Shown: in pieces, positions 43,056 through 51,040 of the stretch | How the letters are laid out: every line of letters begins with the position of its first letter | How positions within the stretch are numbered: position 1 is the first letter of the stretch | NCBI GenBank assembly: GCA_002712005.1 | Contig: PASP01000016.1 | Coordinates: 1-64,000 of the forward strand | Length of the DNA: 64,000 bases | Direction: 5' to 3' | DNA from: Halobacteriovoraceae bacterium | GTDB taxonomy: Bacteria; Bdellovibrionota; Bacteriovoracia; Bacteriovoracales; Bacteriovoracaceae | Made by a program: the position numbers and the translations under genes | Notes under the pieces: generated by a model | Databases searched by the model: none | What the model was told of the DNA's origin: nothing | Seen by the model: the letters and a program-made list of their open reading frames with translations, nothing else

Positions 43056-43189
43056 ACAACAGTGGGGATGTTCTTCTAGCAGCACCCTATTAGCATTGAG
43101 ATTAATCCAAATGAAACGCAACATTTTCGTACTTTCACTCAAATCCTTAATCCTTCTTAGGACTTATAGACTTTTATCCCCACTGTTGT
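43056..43189. repeat. Perfect 14-bp inverted repeat spanning a divergent promoter region
   Basis: acaacagtggggat at 43056-43069 is repeated inverted as atccccactgttgt at 43176-43189, 106 bases apart, between the FMN protein gene (minus) and the helicase gene (plus). The left copy also forms a local hairpin, ccccac-aaca-gtgggg (43052-43067). It may be a pair of operator sites or a structured leader. Confidence 0.6.
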
Positions 43190-43244
43190 AGTGCAGTTTA
43201 ATTATAGTACCAAGTTGCTTTAGACTCTCTGGGCAAAAAGTAGC

Positions 43245-43264
43245 TTAGTCATTAAATTGACTAA
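43245..43264. promoter_or_regulatory. Palindromic operator candidate upstream of the helicase-KhpB gene
   Basis: ttagtca-ttaaat-tgactaa is a perfect 7-bp inverted repeat with a 6-base spacer, 44 bases before the ATG at 43308. Symmetry and position fit a dimeric regulator site; the regulator is unknown. Confidence 0.4.
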
Positions 43265-43307
43265 ACCCCTATGCCTTTTACATTTATAAAGGTATATATA
43301 AGAGCTT

Positions 43308-45380
43308 ATGGAAACTACTACATCTTTTAAAGATTTTAATCTTAATGACGCACTACTAAATTCTCTAGACACAATAGGCTTCGCTATGGCTTCGCCTATT
43401 CAAGAGCTCACTATAAAACCCATCCTTGAGGGAAAAGATATTTTTGCTCAAGCGGAGACAGGAAGTGGAAAGACTGGTTCTTTTGCTATTCCTATTATTG
43501 AGCAAATTCTAAGGGATGAGGATGGAACTCCGGCTGAAGAAAAATTAGTTCAGTATGTGGTTCTTAGTCCTACTCGTGAATTGGCCCAACAAACCCATAA
43601 AGTATTTAATCAACTTGGTACTGAACTTGGAATTAATGCCGCTTGTTTGATTGGTGGAGAATCCATTGATAAGCAAAAGGAAATTCTTGGTAAAGGTACT
43701 CGTATTCTTGTCGCAACACCTGGTCGTTTAGTTGATCTTATTAAGCAAAAGGCTGTTAAGCTCGATCAAGTTAAGAGTGTTGTTTTTGATGAAGCTGATC
43801 GTTTATTCGATATGGGCTTCCAAAAAGATATTGAATTCATATTGAGTAAAGTAAGTGATGACCGTCAACTTATTATGGTCAGTGCCACTTCTAATATGGA
43901 AGTTTTAAAGACGGCTTACAAATTTAAGTCACACCCTCTTGAATTAAAACTCAATGAAGACTCCCTTGTGGTTGATCATATTGATCACAAGCTGGCGATG
44001 GTGACTCAGAAAGAGAAAATGCCTCTTCTCGTAAATACTCTACGCCAACATGAAGATGTTTACGCCATTGTCTTCTGTAATACTCAACTCCAAACCCACC
44101 TTGTAGCCGAATGGCTCAGATTAATGGATTTTAAAGCGAAACCTATATCAGGGAAGCTTCCGCAAAATAAAAGAACTCGTCTTATGGAAGAGTTCCGTAA
44201 CAAAGATGTAACGATCTTAGTCTGTACTGATGTCGCCGCTCGTGGACTTGATATCAAAGATGTTAATCTTGTTATTAATTATGACCTACCTCAAGAAGCC
44301 GCCAATTATGTTCACAGAATTGGAAGAACTGGACGCGCCGGAGCCCAAGGTCGCGCAATTAGCTTTTGTGCCCATGAAGATTGCGAAAACCTCGATGATA
44401 TTTATGAATTCTTAGAAACAAAAATCGAAAAAATGGATATCAAAGACGAAGATGTTACAGCGGAGCTTCCACCGAAACCTTATATCGATGGAAAAACTAT
44501 GCGCCCAACAGAAAGAAAATCAAATCAAGACCGTTCAAAAGGAAAAGGTCGCGACCAAAAGTCTAAATCAAGAGACTCTAAACCTAAGCAAGAATTTGAA
44601 GCCCCTAAAGAGAGAGCCTTCCCTACTCCACTGAAGCGTTTTGTACCTAGTGAAGATAAGAAAGGCGATCGTCGTAGCTTTGTTATAACCACAGATAATA
44701 CTGATGATGCTGACCGTATGGCACTTGGTTATTTCATGATCAACGATGAATCTCTTCTCAAAAGAGAAGTCTTGAAAAAAGGACGTAAGCGCTTCTTCCT
44801 TTTTGGAGCCAGAAGAAATACTTATCGCTATACACTTGATGCTCACTATAAGAAGTTAATTCTTCCTTTCCTTATTGAAATCCTTACCCTTTCTCATATC
44901 AATGTAATGGCCAAGGTAGGATTAAAAGGAGATACGGTAGAAATTAGCTTCAATGGACCTGATGAAGGCCTACTCATGAGAAACCGTGGCCAGATGCTAG
45001 ACGGGCTTGAGCAAATTCTTCGCCTCTATCTTGCTAACAAAATTACCATTCCACCTAAATTACGTTGGAATATAACGGTTAAATCAAAGAGAAACAACGA
45101 CCGTAATAGAAACGCAAAAAATTCTAGAGGTCCACAAAAAGACCGCTCAAGAACTTCAAAGTCTCGCGAAGAGCAAAATGCTAAGAGAGAAAAAGAAGTG
45201 ATTAAAATGGTTGAAGAAATCAAGACTCAAGTTCTTGAGAAAAAAGAAGCTATCATCATGAAGCCTCTTGATCCAAGAGACCGTAGAACAGTTCACCAAT
45301 TCATAAGTGAGGATGATAAATTCCAAACAAAGAGTATCGGTGAAGGAAGATTAAAGAAGATAGAAGTTTCACTCAAATAA
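43308..45380 (+). CDS. DEAD-box RNA helicase fused to a Jag/KhpB-like (Jag-N, KH, R3H) module
   Basis: The 690-residue product has helicase motifs in order: Q motif, Walker A AETGSGKT (49-56), PTRELAQQ, FDEADRLFDMGF, SATSN, and HRIGRTGRAG in the second RecA domain. After a basic linker (about 390-480) come a Jag-N-like stretch (LLKREVLKKGRKRFFLFGAR) and a KH fold (FLIEILTLSHINVMAKVGL, DEGLLMRNRGQMLDGLEQIL, with GXXG altered to RNRG). An R3H domain closes it (LDPRDRRTVHQF, KSIGEGRLKKIEV). Jag/KhpB is an RNA-binding protein. Here it would target the helicase to RNA. I know of no described protein of this layout. Confidence 0.85.
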   Translation: METTTSFKDFNLNDALLNSLDTIGFAMASPIQELTIKPILEGKDIFAQAETGSGKTGSFAIPIIEQILRDEDGTPAEEKLVQYVVLSPTRELAQQTHKVFNQLGTELGINAACLIGGESIDKQKEILGKGTRILVATPGRLVDLIKQKAVKLDQVKSVVFDEADRLFDMGFQKDIEFILSKVSDDRQLIMVSATSNMEVLKTAYKFKSHPLELKLNEDSLVVDHIDHKLAMVTQKEKMPLLVNTLRQHEDVYAIVFCNTQLQTHLVAEWLRLMDFKAKPISGKLPQNKRTRLMEEFRNKDVTILVCTDVAARGLDIKDVNLVINYDLPQEAANYVHRIGRTGRAGAQGRAISFCAHEDCENLDDIYEFLETKIEKMDIKDEDVTAELPPKPYIDGKTMRPTERKSNQDRSKGKGRDQKSKSRDSKPKQEFEAPKERAFPTPLKRFVPSEDKKGDRRSFVITTDNTDDADRMALGYFMINDESLLKREVLKKGRKRFFLFGARRNTYRYTLDAHYKKLILPFLIEILTLSHINVMAKVGLKGDTVEISFNGPDEGLLMRNRGQMLDGLEQILRLYLANKITIPPKLRWNITVKSKRNNDRNRNAKNSRGPQKDRSRTSKSREEQNAKREKEVIKMVEEIKTQVLEKKEAIIMKPLDPRDRRTVHQFISEDDKFQTKSIGEGRLKKIEVSLK

Positions 45381-45382
45381 AA

Positions 45383-45404
45383 AAGGCCTGCTTAAGCAGG
45401 CCTT
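45383..45404. terminator. Bidirectional terminator between helicase and cold-shock genes
   Basis: aaggcctgctt / aagcaggcctt is a perfect 11-bp stem with T-rich tails on both strands (tctttttt to the right, ttttttattt on the minus strand). It lies between two convergent genes and serves both. Confidence 0.92.
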
Positions 45405-45429
45405 CTTTTTTCTATATATAGTGCTTTAA

Positions 45430-45624
45430 TTATTTTTTCTGAACATTGATAGCACATGGACCTTTACGTCCTTCACCCATTTCATATTCTACTTTGTCAC
45501 CATCTGCAATTGGAGAACCTGCAAGTCCTGTTGCGTGTACGAAGATATCATTTCCACCTTCGTCTGGAGTGATAAAGCCAAAGCCTTTAGATTCGTCATA
45601 AAATTTTACTGTACCTGTCTGCAT
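45430..45624 (-). CDS. Cold-shock protein (CspA family)
   Basis: The 64-residue product is a full cold-shock domain, with GTVKFYDESKGFGFITPDEG (RNP-1 motif KGFGFI), DIFVHATGL (RNP-2) and VEYEMGEGRKGPCAINVQ. It binds single-stranded RNA and DNA and melts RNA structure. It has its own promoter and a leader of about 117 bases with a hairpin next to the ribosome site, as in thermosensing csp leaders. It is convergent with the RNA helicase gene, whose product has a related role. Confidence 0.95.
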   Translation of the reverse strand: MQTGTVKFYDESKGFGFITPDEGGNDIFVHATGLAGSPIADGDKVEYEMGEGRKGPCAINVQKK

Positions 45625-45639
45625 AATAATTCCTTGTGT

Positions 45640-45663
45640 CTCAGCGGGATTATTCCAACTGAG
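45640..45663 (-). promoter_or_regulatory. Leader hairpin of the cold-shock gene
   Basis: On the minus strand CTCAG-tt-GG...CC-cg-CTGAG forms an interrupted hairpin ending 15 bases before the start codon, just before the AAGGAA ribosome site. It may modulate translation with temperature; inferred from position only. Confidence 0.35.
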
Positions 45664-45747
45664 GGTTAATCATGGATTTAGCCTATACCGATTCCCCTAC
45701 TGAGGAAAGCTTTTTTTTAAAAAAAACATGTTTAGGGATACTGCATT

Positions 45748-45776
45748 ATTATAGACGTCTTTTAGACTTAACTTAA
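45748..45776 (-). promoter_or_regulatory. Sigma-70 promoter of the cold-shock gene
   Basis: On the minus strand TTAAGT (45776-45771), a 17-base spacer and a perfect TATAAT (45753-45748) predict a transcript start near 45741 and a 5' leader of about 117 bases. The following leader contains a T8A8 tract. Confidence 0.65.
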
Positions 45777-45786
45777 TTTATTGAAA

Positions 45787-46458
45787 TTACATTAATAATA
45801 GACTCTTAAATTGATCAACTAAGCTCTGCTCCCAAGTACTCAGCACACGCTTACGCTCAAGCATTGTTAAGCGATTTTTATAGAATTCCTCTAAAAAAGC
45901 CTCATTTTTTGGTCTTGAAATCATCTCAATAGACTCCTTTGGCCCTTTGAATTCGACTTTTTGAATATCATAAAATCGGGAACGATCTCTGCATAGAATC
46001 TCTTCAACCTGGGTATAGCCTAAAGTCATTAAGTAATGCCTTAACTCTAAATCGTAGTAACTGGGACATAGAATGAACTGAAGGCTCCTATAGTGTTTCT
46101 CAGGGTGGCGCTCTTTCCAAAGCTTTAAGCACTCTTTCAATAAGAGTCCTCCTACACCTGAGCATATGACTAGAGAGTTTTCTTCAAAAGAGAGCTTACG
46201 AGCATCTTCGATTAAAAATTGATAAGAGCGAGAGTGCTCTATCCCTCTATCCTCAATAAATCTTTGTTCTATTTTATTTCTAATCTCTTCAACAAGATGG
46301 GGAACTTGATCATTGAAAAAGACTCTATGTCCTTTCTTTAGTAATTCCATTCCTACTTTACCATGATCACAAAAGAGATCATAAACGACACGGTTCGAAT
46401 CATCTGCTGAGTGGGCAAGTTGAATAATTTGAGAAATCCGATTCAATTCAGTCCTCAT
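45787..46458 (-). CDS. trmK: tRNA (adenine22-N1)-methyltransferase TrmK-like protein
   Basis: The 223-residue product starts with a short helix followed by SAM motif I, VVYDLFCDHGKVGMELL. This matches the D.G.DHa.. pattern of TrmK rather than other methyltransferases. HRVFFNDQVPH, VICSGVGGLLL (the motif IV region, GMGG-like) and LQFILCPSYYDLELRHYL are also TrmK-like. It would methylate N1 of A22 in some tRNAs, using SAM. It has no ATG problem and is divergent from the transglycosylase gene. Confidence 0.75.
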   Translation of the reverse strand: MRTELNRISQIIQLAHSADDSNRVVYDLFCDHGKVGMELLKKGHRVFFNDQVPHLVEEIRNKIEQRFIEDRGIEHSRSYQFLIEDARKLSFEENSLVICSGVGGLLLKECLKLWKERHPEKHYRSLQFILCPSYYDLELRHYLMTLGYTQVEEILCRDRSRFYDIQKVEFKGPKESIEMISRPKNEAFLEEFYKNRLTMLERKRVLSTWEQSLVDQFKSLLLM

Positions 46459-46565
46459 TTACAGTTTTGAGTTATTTTTAAGATATTTGAAAAGAAGTAA
46501 CCCATAAGTATAATAATTATTGTATTCAGTCACTCATATCGTCTATCGACAAGGCATTCCCTCCC

Positions 46566-48581
46566 ATGATGAAATTAAAACTTTTTATAACTCTACTTTT
46601 CTTAGCACTCTCATCAAGCCAAGTCTGTGCTCAAACTCAATTGAAAGAGTATTATAAAGATGCTGAACTTAGAGAAGATTTTCCAATTAAAGGAAGCCTG
46701 GTTGATAGAGTAAGTTTTTGGAAAAAAGTTTATACTGAAATAACAACGAAAGAAGCTTTTCTTCATGATAGTGAAGATCTCGCTATCATTTATAAGAAAG
46801 TAAGCCTTCCCTCTTCGAGAAGATCCCGTATCCGCTATCTCAAGCAAGAAAGACGAAATATGAGATCTGTACTTCGCTCTATTGCTAAAAAAGGCGGCCA
46901 AAATTTAAATTCTCAAGAGCAGCTCATATATAAGAAAATATCACATAAGAAGATATCAGAAATAAGACAAATGGCGCGCCAACTCCGTTTCCAATACGGC
47001 CTACGTGATCGTTATTACAAAGGACTCATACGCTCTTATGAATACCTCGATTATATCAAGTCTATTTTTAAAAAATATAATCTTCCTGATGAACTTGTTT
47101 ATCTTCCTCATGTGGAATCCTCATTTAATTACAATGCCTACTCTAAGGTAGGAGCTGCCGGAATTTGGCAATTTATGAGATCTACTGCACGATTGTATAA
47201 ACTTAAGGTTGATTATGTTGTTGATGAAAGAAGAGATGTTATCAAAGCGACAAAAGCAGCGGCTAATTTATTAAAAGATAACTATCGGATTCTTAAGTCG
47301 TGGCCCTTAGCCTTAACCGCTTATAATCATGGGGCCAGAAGTATGCAAAGAGCGGTATCCAAACTTGGTACTAAAGAGATTCATAGAATTATTGATGAAT
47401 ATGGAGGAAGACGCTTCGGCTTTGCTTCGAAGAACTTCTATGCGACCTTTATGGCGACTGTCCTTGTATCTCGAAGCCCTGAAAAGTATTTTAAAGAATT
47501 TAAAATGCCTACTCCCTTTAGGTATTCTGTTCTCCATTTAAAAAAGCCCTATACGGTAGAACAAATTGCTAAAGAACTCAAACTCTCCAAGCGAACCATA
47601 GGAAAGTATAATCCATCCATTCGTAAATCAGCCTTAAGATCCCCTCTCTTTCTTCCTAAGAACTTCAAACTTCACATTCCCAGCGTAAAGAAGAAAAGAC
47701 TTATCGCTCTTCAGTCAAAAGTCGATAAGCTGAAAAATATGAGAAAAGATCTCCAACTTGATCGTCTTCATATTATTTCCAGAGGGGAAAATTTATACGA
47801 TATATCGAAAGCATATAATGTGAAGTTAAATGACCTCATCGCCTTTAATCAAATCGTAAATCCATCGCGCATATATGCGGGAATGAAGCTCAAAATTCCG
47901 GGAAAAGATACTAAAGTTAAGAAAGTCGTGGCCAAGCTTGAAACAAAGAAGCTTCCTCCAAAGAAAAAGCAAGAGATGAAAGAGCCTATTATCATTGCTC
48001 AAAAACCGACAGCTTCTCAAACGAAGACTTTAAATCCAAAGAAAGTGAGCTATGGACCTCGTCCAATCAAAGTTCCCAAAGATACCTCTTCCCTAGAAGG
48101 GCATGACCTTTCCTTAAAGTCTTTATCCAGAGGTATCTATCTCATTAAAGTTGAAACAGATGAGACCCTAGGTCATATCGCAGAGTGGGCATCTGTGCGT
48201 ACGCAAAAGATAAGAGACCTCAATCGTCTAAAGTATGGGAAATCAATTCACCAGGGTCAAAAATTAAAAATTCCTCTATCTAAAGAAAAAGAGATTATCT
48301 TCAAACAAAATAGAAATGAATATCACCTATCTATACAAGAAGACTTCTTTAACAGTTTCAAAGTCACTGGAACAGAAGAGTACACGGTTAAAAGAGGCAA
48401 TACCATTTCTGGGATACTCAAGAAGTTTGAACTCCCCTTTTGGTTACTTAGAAGATATCAAAAAGATCAAGAGCTATCACCGAATCTAAGAGTGGGACAG
48501 AAGATCACCATTCCTCAGCTCGAAGCCCTTGAAGATTCAGTAGAGCCACCTACTTCACAATCCTTAAGTGAAGAAGAATAA
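46566..48581 (+). CDS. LysM-containing lytic transglycosylase (MltD-like)
   Basis: The 671-residue product has a signal peptide, a long basic helical region, then an SLT domain: LVYLPHVESSFNYNAYSK with the catalytic Glu, GAAGIWQFMRST, and PLALTAYNHGARSM. C-terminal LysM repeats follow: LHIISRGENLYDISKAY, YLIKVETDETLGHIAEWA and EYTVKRGNTISGILKKF, plus a weaker one near YTVEQIAKELKLS. It cleaves peptidoglycan glycan strands to 1,6-anhydro products in the periplasm. The multiple LysM domains bind the wall. The N-terminal extension and three or four LysM make it larger than E. coli MltD. Confidence 0.92.
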   Translation: MMKLKLFITLLFLALSSSQVCAQTQLKEYYKDAELREDFPIKGSLVDRVSFWKKVYTEITTKEAFLHDSEDLAIIYKKVSLPSSRRSRIRYLKQERRNMRSVLRSIAKKGGQNLNSQEQLIYKKISHKKISEIRQMARQLRFQYGLRDRYYKGLIRSYEYLDYIKSIFKKYNLPDELVYLPHVESSFNYNAYSKVGAAGIWQFMRSTARLYKLKVDYVVDERRDVIKATKAAANLLKDNYRILKSWPLALTAYNHGARSMQRAVSKLGTKEIHRIIDEYGGRRFGFASKNFYATFMATVLVSRSPEKYFKEFKMPTPFRYSVLHLKKPYTVEQIAKELKLSKRTIGKYNPSIRKSALRSPLFLPKNFKLHIPSVKKKRLIALQSKVDKLKNMRKDLQLDRLHIISRGENLYDISKAYNVKLNDLIAFNQIVNPSRIYAGMKLKIPGKDTKVKKVVAKLETKKLPPKKKQEMKEPIIIAQKPTASQTKTLNPKKVSYGPRPIKVPKDTSSLEGHDLSLKSLSRGIYLIKVETDETLGHIAEWASVRTQKIRDLNRLKYGKSIHQGQKLKIPLSKEKEIIFKQNRNEYHLSIQEDFFNSFKVTGTEEYTVKRGNTISGILKKFELPFWLLRRYQKDQELSPNLRVGQKITIPQLEALEDSVEPPTSQSLSEEE

Positions 48582-48619
48582 TGACATAAATAATTTGCCT
48601 TAAAATAGAAAAATAAACG

Positions 48620-48651
48620 AACTAAAGCCTTGTTATCACGAGGTTTTAGTT
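48620..48651 (+). terminator. Hairpin after the transglycosylase gene
   Basis: aactaaagcct / aggttttagtt forms an 11-bp stem (one G-T pair, loop 10 bases), 38 bases after the stop. The tail taaatttctttg is only partly T-rich, so termination strength is uncertain. Confidence 0.5.
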
Positions 48652-48694
48652 AAATTTCTTTGTGAGTTTTAAAGAGTCCCATAGAATAGAATGA

Positions 48695-51040
48695 ATGAAA
48701 GTCATCAAACTCATTCTCCCTCTCATTATCTTGGCCTTTATATGTAATGAAATTACAGCTAAGGAACTTCAGAACTTTGCCTATCAGGAAACGAATATAA
48801 GAGAATATCAATTTGATAAGAAGGCCATTATTACGGCGAAACGAGATAGTGATGGAAATGCCTTCGTTCTCGAACTTAAAATAATCAATGATGTTAAATA
48901 TTATCATCTCTTTAAAATTGATATTAACCAAAAGAAAATATGGTCTAATCTATTACAAACTTCTACTGCTCCTGATACACAGGCATTATTTTCAGATCTG
49001 ACTCTATCTCCTCAAGGAAATATCGCCCTCACCTTTCTCATCAAAGGTAAAATTCAAGGGCCAAAAGGGAAAAAATGGGAGGCCATCAAGCAAGATGCTC
49101 TCTATCTTTTTATCGATAATTATGATGGACACCTTCTCAAAGATATTCACCTTAAAGGAAAAGAAGATGAATTCAACGCAAAAGTGGTTTTCGGGACAGG
49201 AGGAGAAGTATTTCTCCATGCTAAAACAAAATCAGAAAAAGTAAGTTATTTAAATGAGAATTATACTTTTCGCTTAAAGACAGATAAACAAATTGTAAGA
49301 GATCTCGTTTTATCCCTTTCCCCTACTTTCTCAACTCGTTGGGCTAGGTCCGTTGAACCTTCTACTCTTGAAGGTATACGCCTCTATAAGGATAATCTCT
49401 TAGTAGCGTTCTTTAATTATTCATCTAATTTTAGTATTTATAAAAAAACGGGATTTGTTAAAAATTTCAAAAACTATACTCGAAAAAATAGAGGTGCAGT
49501 GCTGACCTTTAATGACCAAGGAAATAAGAATTGGGTTACTAAATTCACTCACCCTCGTAATTCCATTAATCTCTCCTCGATCAAGGTCTACCCAAAAGGC
49601 AATATTGGTGTCAGTGGGACTTTTAATAAGAGTTTCTATATTGATAATAAGCACACGATTAATCAACTCAGTACACCAACGATTGGCGGCAATTTCTTTA
49701 GTGTATCACTCGATGATCATGGAAGTGTTGAAAATGAGTTAGTCCTAAAGTCAAAACTATCTATCCATATTGGTGATCAAGGTGCTAATCATACAATGTT
49801 AACCTTTCGCACCGATAAGAAAACAAAGAATGAAGGAGTCTATTTTCGCTCAAGAGGATCTGGTAATGGTGTGCTCTATTCATCCTATGATGAATCTTGT
49901 AAAAATCATTTTTTCATCAATGATGAACTTAAACCGATTTATAAGGAGAATGGAGGACAATGTTTTAATAAAAGTAGATTATGGTATCGTTTAAGTGAGG
50001 GAAAGATAAAATATTTCGTACTCAAGAAAAGGCTCACCTATGCAGAAGTCCCCTATGGAAAAGATGAAGAAAATGAAGAAGAGATCCCAGGCCTTGCTTT
50101 TAAACCCAAATTCTATCATGGGGATCCTTCTCTAAATTCGAAGGCCATTCTCTCCTATGCTATTGCCGAAAATTCGGAACGTGCCCTTGTCTACTTTCCT
50201 CCTAAGGGCATGAAGCAAAGAGAGTTTCTTGCCAATTCTCTTGTGCAAGCAACGCTAAACTCTGCCTACTTTAGAGGCTTTAGTATCTTTGTTCTTTCTT
50301 CTCATGAAATCATTTCTACCTATCTCGTTGAGAACTACTTTTCACCTCTTGAAGAAAGAGATTTTTTTAAGAAGCTCAAATATTGGCATGTGGTAGGTTA
50401 CGAAGACAGAGCGATGGACTTAATTAATACTTACGATAAGAGTATCAAAATAAGTGAAGCCCCCTATTTTAACAATATGAGTATGTCTCTCTACTTCCCA
50501 GAAATACCGCCAGAATCTATGGGATCAGAGGAGGCCATGGCAAAAATGGCTTCCAAACTCCCCGCAACTTATGTCGTAACAGGGATTAAAGATTTAGAAC
50601 TTAGAAAAAGAATGAGAGTTCTTCAAAAAACATTTCTAGAGTACGGAACTGATTTTAGCCATATTCACTCTAATGGGACACCGATAACAAAACGAAGCTT
50701 TTCTGCTTTAAACTCTTATGGGGAAGATAAATCGGAGAGAATCTATAAATCGCTACAAAAAGCTTTTTGTCTTGATTCAAAGGGCCTACTTAATACCGAC
50801 CCACGAGAAAATGACTTCCTTAAAAAATGTGTAAAAGAAGGTTTACCTCTCTCCCAGCAAGATGAAAGCTCTCTCGCGGCTGAAAAGGATTTTATACAAC
50901 ATATGGAGGTACTCTATGGTTATGAAGGCCATACCCCCTACTTTGATCCCGAATATTTTGAATTTATAGGTTATATAAAAGAAAACCACGTTGTCCAAAA
51001 GAAGAAACGTGGTGGTGATACGAACTCAGTCCTTCGTTAG
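48695..51040 (+). CDS. Large secreted protein of unknown function
   Basis: The 781-residue product has a signal peptide (KLILPLIILAFICNEITA). The first ~430 residues show repeated strand pairs around phrases such as LTLSPQGNIALTFLI and GNIGVSGTFNKSFYI, suggesting a beta-propeller. The last ~350 are mixed alpha/beta (ALVYFPPKGMKQREFLA, FSIFVLSSHEIISTYLV) with a His/Asp-rich IHSNGTPITKRSF. I recognise no family. No Shine-Dalgarno is evident before the ATG. Its last 4 bases overlap the converging metG gene. It is exported to periplasm or surface. Confidence 0.6.
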   Translation: MKVIKLILPLIILAFICNEITAKELQNFAYQETNIREYQFDKKAIITAKRDSDGNAFVLELKIINDVKYYHLFKIDINQKKIWSNLLQTSTAPDTQALFSDLTLSPQGNIALTFLIKGKIQGPKGKKWEAIKQDALYLFIDNYDGHLLKDIHLKGKEDEFNAKVVFGTGGEVFLHAKTKSEKVSYLNENYTFRLKTDKQIVRDLVLSLSPTFSTRWARSVEPSTLEGIRLYKDNLLVAFFNYSSNFSIYKKTGFVKNFKNYTRKNRGAVLTFNDQGNKNWVTKFTHPRNSINLSSIKVYPKGNIGVSGTFNKSFYIDNKHTINQLSTPTIGGNFFSVSLDDHGSVENELVLKSKLSIHIGDQGANHTMLTFRTDKKTKNEGVYFRSRGSGNGVLYSSYDESCKNHFFINDELKPIYKENGGQCFNKSRLWYRLSEGKIKYFVLKKRLTYAEVPYGKDEENEEEIPGLAFKPKFYHGDPSLNSKAILSYAIAENSERALVYFPPKGMKQREFLANSLVQATLNSAYFRGFSIFVLSSHEIISTYLVENYFSPLEERDFFKKLKYWHVVGYEDRAMDLINTYDKSIKISEAPYFNNMSMSLYFPEIPPESMGSEEAMAKMASKLPATYVVTGIKDLELRKRMRVLQKTFLEYGTDFSHIHSNGTPITKRSFSALNSYGEDKSERIYKSLQKAFCLDSKGLLNTDPRENDFLKKCVKEGLPLSQQDESSLAAEKDFIQHMEVLYGYEGHTPYFDPEYFEFIGYIKENHVVQKKKRGGDTNSVLR

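Noticed and set aside
43052-43067. Hairpin ccccac-aaca-gtgggg as a terminator
   Set aside because: There is no T-run in either direction and it overlaps the possible alternative start of the FMN protein gene.
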